From assembly GCF_013410355.1 (NCBI RefSeq), contig NZ_JACCFI010000001.1:2542001-2606000 (forward strand): a stretch of DNA of 64,000 bases. The letters are read 5' to 3'. The position numbers and the translations under genes are program-made. Below the pieces are notes generated by a model that searched no databases, had not been told where the DNA came from, and saw only the letters and a list, made by a program, of their open reading frames with translations. Position 1 is the first letter of the stretch; each line of letters opens with the position of its first letter. Of the stretch, positions 25,308-33,242 are shown piece by piece. This DNA comes from Agromyces hippuratus. GTDB taxonomy: Bacteria; Actinomycetota; Actinomycetes; Actinomycetales; Microbacteriaceae.

Positions 25308-27113
25308 TCAGGCGTCGCTGGCGAGCGTGCCTCTGACGTAGGCCTTCACCGTGGCGAAACGTTCGCTTCGCGAGCCGGGAGCGCGTCGAATGACGTACTC
25401 CCCCACCGCGGCGGGGACGATGAACGTCTCGGCGTAGTGCACACGGTACGGCGCGAACGCGCCGGTCGGGCTCACGATCTCCACCACATCACCCTCGACC
25501 AGGTTGAGCACGTTGACCGTGCCCTCGGTGTCGTGTGCGGCCTCGTGCTCGAACCAGTGCCGGCGCACCTCGATGAACTCGAGCTCGTGCAGCCCGGTGC
25601 GTTCCTCCACGAGGCCGGGCTCACGGCGGATCTCGTGCACCTGACCGACGAGGTTCTGCTCGACCCACCGGTCGTCGCGCTCCCATCTGACGTTGCGCTC
25701 ACCGTGATCGAGGTGAACGGGCCGCGGCACACCATCGAGTCCGACTCGGTCCCAGTCCCACAGCTTGAAGGTGAAGATGAAGGGCGTCGCCGAGATCTCG
25801 AGCACCATCGAGTTCGCACCCGAGCAGTGGATCGTACCGGCGGGGATCGCGAAGTGATCATGCTTCTTCGCCGGGTACGTGTTCACGTAGCGCTCCGCGT
25901 CGAACGGATGCGTCCCCTCGGTCGCCGCTCGAAGGGCCGCGAACATCTCCTTCGGGTCCACGTCGGGCTTGACGCCGAGGTAGACCACGGCGTCGTCGGC
26001 GGCATCGAGCAGGTAGTAGCTCTCGTCCTGCGTGTACGACATCCCGAACGCGTCGCGGATGTAGTCGGTGAGCGGATGGACCTGAAGCGACAGGTTCCCC
26101 CCGCCCATGGTGTCGAGGAAGTCGAATCGGATCGGGAACTCCGCGCCGAAGCGGGAGTGGGTCCGCTCCCCGAGGAGTTCGCGAGGTCGACTCAGCACCA
26201 GGTCGATGGCGGGGACCTCGACGACCTTGCCCCCGGCCTCCAGGAGAAGCGAGTTCTCCTCCGGCACGCAGTCGAAGCACCAGGCGAAGTTCTCCGCGGC
26301 CGGGTCGAGGTCGAGTCTCTCCTTCATCCACTGGCCGCCCCAGACTCCGGGGTCGAAGAACGGCACCACACGGAACGGCTGCGTGGTGGCGCCCCGCATC
26401 GCCGCACGGAACGATTCGCCGGCGACAGCGCCGGCCGCCTCGGTCTCGGCGTTGCCATCGACGACCAGGTCGATGCGATCGAGCAGGGTGCGCTTGTGCC
26501 GATCAGCGGTTCGCCACTCGACGAAGAATCCCCGCTTGTACTTCCGCAGCGCGTCTTCGTCGTGATTGCCTGCACGCCAGTTCGCGGCGCCACGTCGGTA
26601 CCGCTGCTGGATCTCCCACCGAGCCATGTCGACCAGCACGAGGGCGTCCGCCTCCGCGCCGGCGATCAGTTCGGCGCCCCAACCGACCAGGACGAGCGGA
26701 GAACGACGCGCGGCGACACGCTCACGGACGTGCTCGACCCTGCCGCCGTCGTAGAACTCGTCCACGGTGAAGTGGCTCATGACTCCGAACACGCGATCGT
26801 CGGTGAGGTGTCGCCCGATCAGCGCATCGATCACCGCCGGGTCGGCAGCCGCAGCATCCTCGACATCGACGATCTCCGCGGCGGGCAGCGCGGCGGAGAT
26901 GCTCGCAGTGAGCGCAGCGACGTCGGCCCCGGGGTACACGTCGACGACGACGAGGGGTATTCCGGCGGTGCGGTCGTGAGCGATGCGAAGGGCCGCATGC
27001 CACGCCTCGCCTCCCGTGAGCACCTCGGCGCCTTCCGGAAGCGGGATGGTGGGCAGTTTCACGTAACCGGTCGATTGCTCGTTCACGACGGCGGGCTGGT
27101 GGTCGGGGGTCAT
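25308..27113 (-). CDS. Class I mannose-6-phosphate isomerase with extra N-terminal domain
   Basis: 601 residues, far longer than the usual class I enzyme of about 320-400. The C-terminal part is a cupin isomerase: SLQVHP (His346) and DESYYLL give zinc ligands, and IPAGTIHCSGAN the third part of the site; KLWDWDRVG follows. It interconverts mannose 6-phosphate and fructose 6-phosphate, or acts on a related sugar phosphate. Residues 1 to about 230 are a separate domain (IPLVVVDVYPGADVAAL, LVLVGWGAELI, LVDMARWEIQQRYRR) that looks like a P-loop kinase fold without a Walker A; its role is unknown. It overlaps the ROK kinase stop by ATGA and is in the LacI-controlled operon. Confidence 0.8.
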   Translation of the reverse strand: MTPDHQPAVVNEQSTGYVKLPTIPLPEGAEVLTGGEAWHAALRIAHDRTAGIPLVVVDVYPGADVAALTASISAALPAAEIVDVEDAAAADPAVIDALIGRHLTDDRVFGVMSHFTVDEFYDGGRVEHVRERVAARRSPLVLVGWGAELIAGAEADALVLVDMARWEIQQRYRRGAANWRAGNHDEDALRKYKRGFFVEWRTADRHKRTLLDRIDLVVDGNAETEAAGAVAGESFRAAMRGATTQPFRVVPFFDPGVWGGQWMKERLDLDPAAENFAWCFDCVPEENSLLLEAGGKVVEVPAIDLVLSRPRELLGERTHSRFGAEFPIRFDFLDTMGGGNLSLQVHPLTDYIRDAFGMSYTQDESYYLLDAADDAVVYLGVKPDVDPKEMFAALRAATEGTHPFDAERYVNTYPAKKHDHFAIPAGTIHCSGANSMVLEISATPFIFTFKLWDWDRVGLDGVPRPVHLDHGERNVRWERDDRWVEQNLVGQVHEIRREPGLVEERTGLHELEFIEVRRHWFEHEAAHDTEGTVNVLNLVEGDVVEIVSPTGAFAPYRVHYAETFIVPAAVGEYVIRRAPGSRSERFATVKAYVRGTLASDA

Positions 27114-28042
27114 GAGGGTCCTTCGTTGTCGGGAGCGGATGCGAGCGCGGCGGCGCCCCGGAGCACCGACGTCGCCGGGTCCACGGGAGTGACGACCGGG
27201 GGCCGGAACGATGACGACCAGAGCCGCTCATGCACCCTCCGGCTGAGTTCTGGGAGGATCAGGTGCGCCGACCGCATGACCCCACCGGTCACCACCACGA
27301 CCTCGGGGTCGTAAGCGTGGCATTGGGTGACGAGCGCTGCCGCCCACACCTCGGAGAAGCGCTCGAGCACCGCGGCCGACTCCGGTTCCTGTCGAGTTTC
27401 GACGACGTCCCTGACTCCGATCGCGCCGCGAGCGCGAAGTCGTGCGGCGAGCTCCGGGCCCGGCTCGAGCTCGCCGCCGGCTATCGCCTCACGGAGGGCC
27501 CAGGTGCTGGCGAACGCCTCTGCGCAACCGGTGTTGCCGCAGGGGCACCGTTGCCCGGCGAAGTCCACGGTGACGTGGCCGTTGAGGATCCCGGCGTGAC
27601 CGTGTCGCCCCCTGACGAGGCGACCGTCGATCATCGCGGCCGTCCCGATGCCGGTGCCCAACGTCATCAGCACGCCATCGCGCGCACCCGCCACGATGCC
27701 ATCGGTGACTTCACCGACCAGGGCTGCGCGAGCATCGTTCTCGACATGCGCAGGACGGCCGAACGCAGCGAGCGACCACTCGGAGAGGTCCAGCTGCAGC
27801 AGGGTGGCGTACTTGCCGTGCGCCGCCACCAGCCTGGTTCCAGCTGGGTCGACGATGCCGGGCACCGCGATGCCGACGGCATCGACCGCGGCGCCGTCGA
27901 GCTGGGCATGAACGGCTGCAGCGACGTGACCGAGGTGGAACGCCGGAGTCAGGGGGAGCTCGGTTCGAGAGACGAGCGCTCCATGCTCGACCACGCCCAG
28001 CTTGACGCTGGTCCCGCCCAGATCGATCGCGACGGTTCGCAT
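27110..28042 (-). CDS. ROK family sugar kinase
   Basis: Phosphorylates a hexose (glucose, fructose or mannose type) at the expense of ATP in the cytoplasm. 310 residues. Phosphate-1 motif DLGGT (7-11), catalytic ENDARAA with Asp103, the ROK signature around GHAGILNGH (148-156), and the zinc cluster CPCGNTGC (Cys166, Cys168, Cys173, with His156). Placed between lacI and the isomerase gene, overlapping the latter; a kinase followed by a mannose-6-phosphate isomerase suggests mannose or mannoside use. No transporter is in the cluster. Confidence 0.88.
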   Translation of the reverse strand: MRTVAIDLGGTSVKLGVVEHGALVSRTELPLTPAFHLGHVAAAVHAQLDGAAVDAVGIAVPGIVDPAGTRLVAAHGKYATLLQLDLSEWSLAAFGRPAHVENDARAALVGEVTDGIVAGARDGVLMTLGTGIGTAAMIDGRLVRGRHGHAGILNGHVTVDFAGQRCPCGNTGCAEAFASTWALREAIAGGELEPGPELAARLRARGAIGVRDVVETRQEPESAAVLERFSEVWAAALVTQCHAYDPEVVVVTGGVMRSAHLILPELSRRVHERLWSSSFRPPVVTPVDPATSVLRGAAALASAPDNEGPS

Positions 28043-28068
28043 GGTCGTGCCTTCCGGTGGTCATGGAT

Positions 28069-28082
28069 TGGTAACGTTACCA
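28069..28082. promoter_or_regulatory. LacI-type operator in front of the ROK-isomerase operon
   Basis: TGGTAACGTTACCA, a perfect 14-bp palindrome with the central CG characteristic of LacI/GalR operators. It lies 27 bp upstream of the ROK start, downstream of the LacI gene, and shares 12 of 14 bases with the site at 29233-29246. Confidence 0.85.
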
Positions 28083-28125
28083 GATCCCGGGATGCGGACC
28101 ATCAGAGCATTCCCGATGAGCCCGA

Positions 28126-29154
28126 CTACGTCGCCGTGACGACCCGGACGGGCATTTCCACCCGCCGCGACGGCTCCACGCTGGGCTCAGGGCCGAGCCG
28201 TGCGAGCAGGAGTCGCGCTGCTTCCCGCCCCAGCTCGCGAGGATCGTGGTCGACGATGGTCACGGGCACGGGCATCAGTCCGGCGAGCTCGAACGCATCG
28301 AAGCTCGCGAGAGCCGGCATCGCTTCCAAAGCCGCACCGGATCTCAACCGTCGAGCGACTTCATGGAGGACTCCGATGGAGTTCCGGTTGTTGGCACTGA
28401 AGATCGCGGTCGGCGGATGATCGAGATCGAGCAGTCGACGAGTCGCCGTCTCAGCCGCGGCGACGTCCTGCTGATCGCGTTCGACGAGCGCATCGTCGGG
28501 TACGAGACCGCGCTCGGCGAGCGCCCGAACGAATCCTTCGAATCGCCGCTCGCCGGTGAACACCGATCGGGCGTTGCCGAGGAACGCGATGCGCGTGTGG
28601 CCGGCGTCCAACAGCGCTCTCGTGCCTCCTGCTGCGCCACCGACATCGTCGAGGAGCACGGTGTCCGCATCCAGCCCGTCAAGACTGCGGGAGGCCAGAA
28701 CCAGCGGTACGCCGCCGAGCTCGTCGGAACTCAGGTGCTCGCCGCTCCTCCCCGACGGCACGAGGACGAGGCCCTCCACCTGCCGGCCGATGAAGTCCGA
28801 CACGAGTTGGCGTTCACGTGCTGGATCCTCCCCCGTGTTGCCCAGGATGATGCGGCGCCCGTGTCGGGCTGCGACCTCTTCGACTCCGAGCGCGAAGTTC
28901 CCGTAGTACGGGTTGCCGAGGTTCGTGATCGCCACACCGATCAAGCCGCTGCTCTGACCCGGGCGAAGACTTCGGGCGATCTCGTTGCGGTGATAGCCGA
29001 GCTCGCGAACCGCGCGAAGCACTCTCTCCTGGACATCCGGCCGCACGTACACCCCACCGGACAGCGTCCGCGACACGGTCATCGGGCTCACACCGGCGTG
29101 CGCGGCAACCTCGCGGATGGTCGGTTGCTTGCTCTTCCGCTGCCCCTCCGGCAT
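28126..29154 (-). CDS. LacI family transcriptional regulator
   Basis: 342 residues. Start ATG at 29154 (MPEGQRKS), with GAGGTGGG about 10 nt upstream. Helix-turn-helix TIREVAAHAGVSPMTVSRTL followed by the hinge helix region NEIARSLRPG; then the periplasmic-binding-like effector domain, starting GLIGVAITNLGNPYYGNF, with FLGNARSVFTGERRFEGF and a C-terminal DHDPRELGREAARLLL. Represses the ROK-isomerase operon and itself, judging by the two matching palindromes; the inducer is probably a hexose or its phosphate. Confidence 0.92.
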   Translation of the reverse strand: MPEGQRKSKQPTIREVAAHAGVSPMTVSRTLSGGVYVRPDVQERVLRAVRELGYHRNEIARSLRPGQSSGLIGVAITNLGNPYYGNFALGVEEVAARHGRRIILGNTGEDPARERQLVSDFIGRQVEGLVLVPSGRSGEHLSSDELGGVPLVLASRSLDGLDADTVLLDDVGGAAGGTRALLDAGHTRIAFLGNARSVFTGERRFEGFVRALAERGLVPDDALVERDQQDVAAAETATRRLLDLDHPPTAIFSANNRNSIGVLHEVARRLRSGAALEAMPALASFDAFELAGLMPVPVTIVDHDPRELGREAARLLLARLGPEPSVEPSRRVEMPVRVVTAT

Positions 29155-29232
29155 TCGCGCCCGACCCACCTCAATCGCACGGTTCACGCCCCGCGCCCTC
29201 CTGAACGACAGGGAGCACGTGACATCCGACCA

Positions 29233-29246
29233 AGGGAACGTTACCA
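29233..29246. promoter_or_regulatory. LacI-type operator upstream of lacI
   Basis: AGGGAACGTTACCA matches the perfect palindrome at 28069-28082 at 12 of 14 positions. It lies 79 bp upstream of the LacI start codon and fits autoregulation. Confidence 0.75.
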
Positions 29247-29615
29247 GCTGGACTCGCCCGACTCCCGATTCCGCGCGTCGACCCCCGAAAGGGGGTGCCC
29301 GTGGTGATAGCCTCGAGCCACCACCACGACCGGCGGCGACTGCGATTCGGGTTCGCAGCCTCCTCACTACCGGTCGTGATGGACGGACGGAGAGCAGGAG
29401 GGGGCCAACCGCTCTTCGCCCCTGAGTGACGCGCGCGCTCGTGCGTGCGCCATCGATGCGACCGCGACCCTACCCGCGTAGGTCATCGATGGCCGGGCTG
29501 GTGAGACCCCTTCACCGGCCCGGCGGCCCCATCCCCGCCCCCGCTCGGCCCAGCCACGCCCTCAAGCCGGCGCTCGCCCTGGCCCCGTGTCGGCGGCCGG
29601 GTGCAGACTGGCAGC
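29247..29615. other. Intergenic region between lacI and the SRAP gene
   Basis: About 370 bp. It holds a tight CCCCC-GAAA-GGGGG hairpin at 29282-29295, a possible 41-codon ORF at 29304-29429, and low-complexity C-rich sequence from 29450 to 29590 without codon structure. No convincing promoter for the SRAP gene was found. Confidence 0.5.
29304..29429 (+). CDS. Possible small ORF, 41 codons
   Basis: GTG start, product beginning VIASSHHHDRRRLRF and ending LFAPE. It follows a GGGGGT that could serve as an RBS. The composition (three His in a row, many Arg) is odd and codon bias is weaker than in neighbouring genes, so it may be spurious. Not recognised. Confidence 0.2.
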   Translation: MIASSHHHDRRRLRFGFAASSLPVVMDGRRAGGGQPLFAPE

Positions 29616-30320
29616 ATGTGCGGACGATTCGCGAACGACGCCAAGATCGACGAGCTGATCCAGGAGTTCGTCGCCGAGGGCGGCGACTACCGCGACTGGC
29701 GACCCCAGTTCTCCATCGCGCCGACCGAGGTCGTGCCCATCGTGCGCGAGCGCAAGAACAGCGAGACCGGCGAGGTGCGGCGTTCGGTCGACCCGGCGGT
29801 CTGGAACTTCCGGCCCTCGTTCATGAAGGAGTCGAAGCGCCCGCAGTTCAACACGCGCATCGAGACCGTCGCCACCAACGGGTTGTGGAAGGGCGCGTTC
29901 GCCTCATCGCGCTGCCTCGTGCCGATGCGGGGCTACTACGAGTGGACCGGCGAGCCCGGCAGCAAGCAGGCCTGGTTCCTGCACGGCGACGAGCCGCTGC
30001 TCGCCGCGGCCGGCATCTACACGGCGCGCAAGGTCGGCGAGGAGTGGGAGGTCTCGACGTCGATCATCACGCGCGAGGCTCGGGATGCCTCGGGCGAGGT
30101 GCACGATCGCATGCCCGTCTTCCTCGCCCGCGACGCATGGAACGACTACCTCGCGCCGGTGAAGCTCGACGACGACGGCAAGGCCGAGATGCTCGCGCTC
30201 ATGACCGCCGAGTCCGAACGCGTCGCCGCGTCGATCTCGAACTACGAGGTCGACCGCCGGGTCAACAACTCACGCGCCGTCGACCCGGCCGACCCGACGC
30301 TGATCGAGCCGCTCGGCTGA
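29616..30320 (+). CDS. SRAP (YedK/HMCES) abasic-site DNA-protein crosslink protein
   Basis: Forms a covalent thiazolidine link with abasic sites in single-stranded DNA, shielding them. 234 residues. After Met removal Cys2 (MCGRF) is the nucleophile; GYYEW supplies Glu109 and VHDRMPV His163, the other active-site residues; RPSFMKE and FNTRIET are the DNA-binding loops. The start must be this ATG because Cys must be residue 2. Convergent with the SHOCT gene, 4 bp away. No SOS box was found upstream. Confidence 0.93.
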   Translation: MCGRFANDAKIDELIQEFVAEGGDYRDWRPQFSIAPTEVVPIVRERKNSETGEVRRSVDPAVWNFRPSFMKESKRPQFNTRIETVATNGLWKGAFASSRCLVPMRGYYEWTGEPGSKQAWFLHGDEPLLAAAGIYTARKVGEEWEVSTSIITREARDASGEVHDRMPVFLARDAWNDYLAPVKLDDDGKAEMLALMTAESERVAASISNYEVDRRVNNSRAVDPADPTLIEPLG

Positions 30321-30324
30321 GGCG

Positions 30325-30720
30325 TCAGTACTTGCCGCCGAGGGCCTTGTTCTTCAGCGCCTCGAACTCGCCGTCGGTGATGAGCCCCTGCTCGCGCAGC
30401 GACTGCGCCTTCGCGATCTCCTCTGCGGGGTTAGCGAACGACATCTTCCGGATCTCGTCCTCCGAGTACTCCTCGTACTCCACCTGCTTGCGAGCCGAGC
30501 GCTCGGCCATGCCCTTGCCCCGCGCGATCAGGTAGACCAATGCCGTCACGAACGGCACGAAGACGAGGAAGATCACCCACACGGCCTTCAACCAGCCGTT
30601 GAGCTTGTGGTCGCGGAAGATGTCGATCAGCACGTAGACGAGCACGAACAGGTAGGCGACGTAGGCGAACACCCAGAAGCAGAACCAGAACCAGTCCCAG
30701 ATGCTGTTGAGGAAGTACAT
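30325..30720 (-). CDS. SHOCT domain membrane protein with PLDc_N-type helices
   Basis: 131 residues. Two membrane helices at the N-terminus (FWFCFWVFAYVAYLFVLVYVLIDIF and AVWVIFLVFVPFVTALVYLIA) with the polar turn RDHKLNGWLK between, typical of the PLDc_N (phospholipase D-like N-terminal) family. The C-terminal IAKAQSLREQGLITDGEFEALKNKAL is a SHOCT motif, a short helical pair found at the end of many membrane proteins. Function unknown; common in Actinobacteria as a stand-alone protein. Confidence 0.85.
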   Translation of the reverse strand: MYFLNSIWDWFWFCFWVFAYVAYLFVLVYVLIDIFRDHKLNGWLKAVWVIFLVFVPFVTALVYLIARGKGMAERSARKQVEYEEYSEDEIRKMSFANPAEEIAKAQSLREQGLITDGEFEALKNKALGGKY

Positions 30721-30852
30721 GGTGATCGCCCTTCGACCGAGCCGGCATCGCCGGCGCGCGGAGTCGGCGCCGTGCCGGCGCCGACGATGAATCTGTCGCC
30801 AACCTAGCGCAGGCGCGGCCGCACACCACCGAAGCCACGCGCGGCCCGCGGA

Positions 30853-31662
30853 TCACACCGTCGTGGCTGGCTGCCGCGGCGCCGCCGGCAGTGCATACGA
30901 CGGCAGCCCGCGCCGGCGGATGAGCCACTCGGCCACGATCAGGTTCGGGATCCAGCAGAGGAAGGGCACGGCCGCATACGCGTTCTCGAACGCGGCCTCG
31001 AAGTCGAACTCGCCCCCGGGCAGCGCCTGCACGCCGAGCAGCAAGCCGATCCAGAGTCGCAGCGTGACCGCCGCGTAGGTCAGGGCGAAGTTGCGCATCA
31101 TCCAAGCGCGGTGGCTCGCGACATCCCCCGCCCTGATCGAGCGGTAGGCGCGCCAGCCGGTCGCGAGCCAGAGCACCGCGAGCGCGCCGAACCCGAAGAA
31201 CCCCACGAGGCCGGCCGAGTTGAAGGGCGCCATGACGAGCCCGGCGACGCCGGCGACCAGCACGGCGACGAGGTAGCCGCGCCCGGTCCATCGATGCACA
31301 CGCGGGTGCCGCGTGCGCAGACCGCGCCAGAACTGCAGCGGGCCGACGACGAGGGCGACCCCGCCCGCGACGATGTGCGCGGAGAACGCGAGCTGCACGA
31401 ACCCGGGCTGACGGTCGTAGTTGGCGGCGAGGCCTGCGCCGTCCTCGGAGAGCGCCGCCAGCGAGGCGGTGAGATAGGGCACGACGGCGTAGACGGCGAT
31501 CGCGAGCGACGACAGCAGCACCCACGTCCATGCGGCCCGCGTCGCGATCGAGCCGCCGACGCGGGGCGGCGGCGTCCCTCCTCCCGGCGCTCGCGGCGAG
31601 TCGGATGCGGATGCGGATGCGGATGCTGGGGTCCTGGTTCCGGTGCTCATGCGGCTCAGCAT
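30853..31662 (-). CDS. DUF2306 family membrane protein
   Basis: 269 residues, about seven hydrophobic segments. VQLAFSAHIVAGGVALVVGPLQF with a membrane histidine, then TRHPRVHRWTGRGYL and ASHRAWMMRNFALTYAAVTLRLW, are the conserved blocks of DUF2306; the repeated histidines have led to suggestions of heme or electron-transfer roles, unproven. The N-terminal 35 residues are Ser/Ala/Pro-rich and include SASASASASDS encoded by a GGATGC tandem repeat. ATG at 31662 or at 31650 (MSTG). Confidence 0.8.
   Translation of the reverse strand: MLSRMSTGTRTPASASASASDSPRAPGGGTPPPRVGGSIATRAAWTWVLLSSLAIAVYAVVPYLTASLAALSEDGAGLAANYDRQPGFVQLAFSAHIVAGGVALVVGPLQFWRGLRTRHPRVHRWTGRGYLVAVLVAGVAGLVMAPFNSAGLVGFFGFGALAVLWLATGWRAYRSIRAGDVASHRAWMMRNFALTYAAVTLRLWIGLLLGVQALPGGEFDFEAAFENAYAAVPFLCWIPNLIVAEWLIRRRGLPSYALPAAPRQPATTV
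31603..31626. repeat. GGATGC x4 tandem repeat in the DUF2306 gene
   Basis: Four uninterrupted copies of the 6-mer GGATGC, encoding alternating Ala-Ser at the N-terminus of the DUF2306 protein. A unit of 6 keeps the frame, so copy-number change would lengthen or shorten the tail without frameshift. Confidence 0.85.
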
Positions 31663-31736
31663 GGCGACCGGCGCGACGCGCCGTCATCGGGCGCTCCCCC
31701 GGATCCTGACGGGTGGAAACCCCCGAGTGCGAGAAG

Positions 31737-33209
31737 CTACACCTCGGACGCCGCCTCCAGCCGACCCGATTCCACGGCCGCGACGAACGCTCGGTAGTCA
31801 CGTTCGTTCTGGTCGGCGTACGCCACCGCGAAGTCCGCGATCGCCTCGTCGAAGCGGTCGCTGCCGCCGAGGTAACCGGCGATCGCGACCCGGTCGCCCG
31901 ATCGGGCGTGGGCTCGCGCGAGCGTCTCGCCGCAGACTCGCGCATACAGCTTCGCGCCCGACGGCACGCTGGCCTCGATGTCGAACGACCCCTTCCAGTC
32001 GTGCAACTGGCGCAGGTAGAAGTCGCGATCGACGCCGTCGTGGCCGGTGGCGCGCTGCCAGCCGAGGAAGATGTCGCTGGCCGCCTGCATCATCCGCTGC
32101 CCGCGTACGACGCGTTCGCCGTGATGGGCGTACGCACTCGGTGCGAGGAAGCGCTCGAGCACCGATGCCTGCGCCTCCTTGGCCTGGAGCAGCAGCGGGT
32201 CTGCATCGTCACGACCGCGCAGCAGCACGATCCACGCCCTGGTGCCGACGCTGCCGACACCCACGACCTTGCGTGCCATGTGCAGGTAGGTGAACTCCTC
32301 GAGCGGATGCCTCGCCAGCGGCAGCGTCGTGCGGTAGTCGCGCAGCAGCTCGCGCATGGCCAGCTCGTCATCGGCGCGCGTGCGGCCGAACGGCGCGAGG
32401 TCCTCGACCGGCACGATGAGCGGCGGGTCCCCGGCGATGCGCAGCTCGCCGTCGATGACGCGCACGAGCTTCGAGAAGGCCTTCATGCTGTCGCGCGTCC
32501 TCGCTTTCGCGAGGATCGAGTCGGTGCGCTTGACCTGCTCCTTCTCGGCGTGGCCGGAGAGCCGCTCGGTGCGCACCCATTCGGCGAGCGTGTCGGCGTC
32601 GAGGCGGTCGTACCAGGCGTCGAGCACGCGGGACTCGGCGGCACGGTGTATCCGCTCGCGATAGCCGCGCACGGCCGCGACCGTCACCTCACGGCGTTCA
32701 TCGCGAGAGAAGCCGCGCGATCGGCAGCCGATCTCGAAGCTCGCCGCGAGCCGCTTGAGGTCCCATTCCCACGGCCCCGGCAGGGTCTCGTCGAAGTCGT
32801 TGATGTCGAAGACGAGCTTGCGCTCAGGCGAGCCGAAGACGCCGAAGTTCGAGAGGTGCGCGTCGCCGCAGATCTGCGCCGTGATGCCGGAGTCGGCCGT
32901 CTTCGCGAGATCGGCCGCCATGATCAGCGCCGCGCCGCGGTAGAACGTGAACGGCGAGACCATCATGCGCGCGTGCCGGATCGGGATGAGCTCGGCGACC
33001 CGGTTCGTCGCCTGCTCCTCGAGCAGCGCCACCGGGTCGGGACGGTCGGCGGCGGGCGCCCAGTCGGCGTGGTCGGCGCGCGGCGAGCGGCGTCGCGCGA
33101 CGCGTCCCCACTCGGCTCGGGCCGCGAAGTCGGTCGGGTCGGGCGGCGGCGGCGTGGCGGGTCCGCCTGCCGTGCCGGTGGCATCGGATGCCTCGTGGCG
33201 TGCCTTCAT
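31737..33209 (-). CDS. DUF2252 family protein
   Basis: 490 residues, cytoplasmic. The family signature blocks are clear: PIRHARMMVSPFTFYRGAA, then CGDAHLSNFG, KLVFDINDFDET, LKRLAASFEI, and later VGVGSVGTRAW and LGGSDRFDEAIADFAVAYADQ. The CGDAHLSNFG and FDINDFDE motifs resemble the catalytic and metal loops of the aminoglycoside phosphotransferase/kinase fold, so a kinase-like activity is possible but not established. Its gene starts 33 bp after the MFS exporter stop on the same strand and may be co-transcribed with it. Confidence 0.9.
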   Translation of the reverse strand: MKARHEASDATGTAGGPATPPPPDPTDFAARAEWGRVARRRSPRADHADWAPAADRPDPVALLEEQATNRVAELIPIRHARMMVSPFTFYRGAALIMAADLAKTADSGITAQICGDAHLSNFGVFGSPERKLVFDINDFDETLPGPWEWDLKRLAASFEIGCRSRGFSRDERREVTVAAVRGYRERIHRAAESRVLDAWYDRLDADTLAEWVRTERLSGHAEKEQVKRTDSILAKARTRDSMKAFSKLVRVIDGELRIAGDPPLIVPVEDLAPFGRTRADDELAMRELLRDYRTTLPLARHPLEEFTYLHMARKVVGVGSVGTRAWIVLLRGRDDADPLLLQAKEAQASVLERFLAPSAYAHHGERVVRGQRMMQAASDIFLGWQRATGHDGVDRDFYLRQLHDWKGSFDIEASVPSGAKLYARVCGETLARAHARSGDRVAIAGYLGGSDRFDEAIADFAVAYADQNERDYRAFVAAVESGRLEAASEV

Positions 33210-33242
33210 GGTGCTCCCCCGTTCCTCGTCGTGCCCCTCGGT

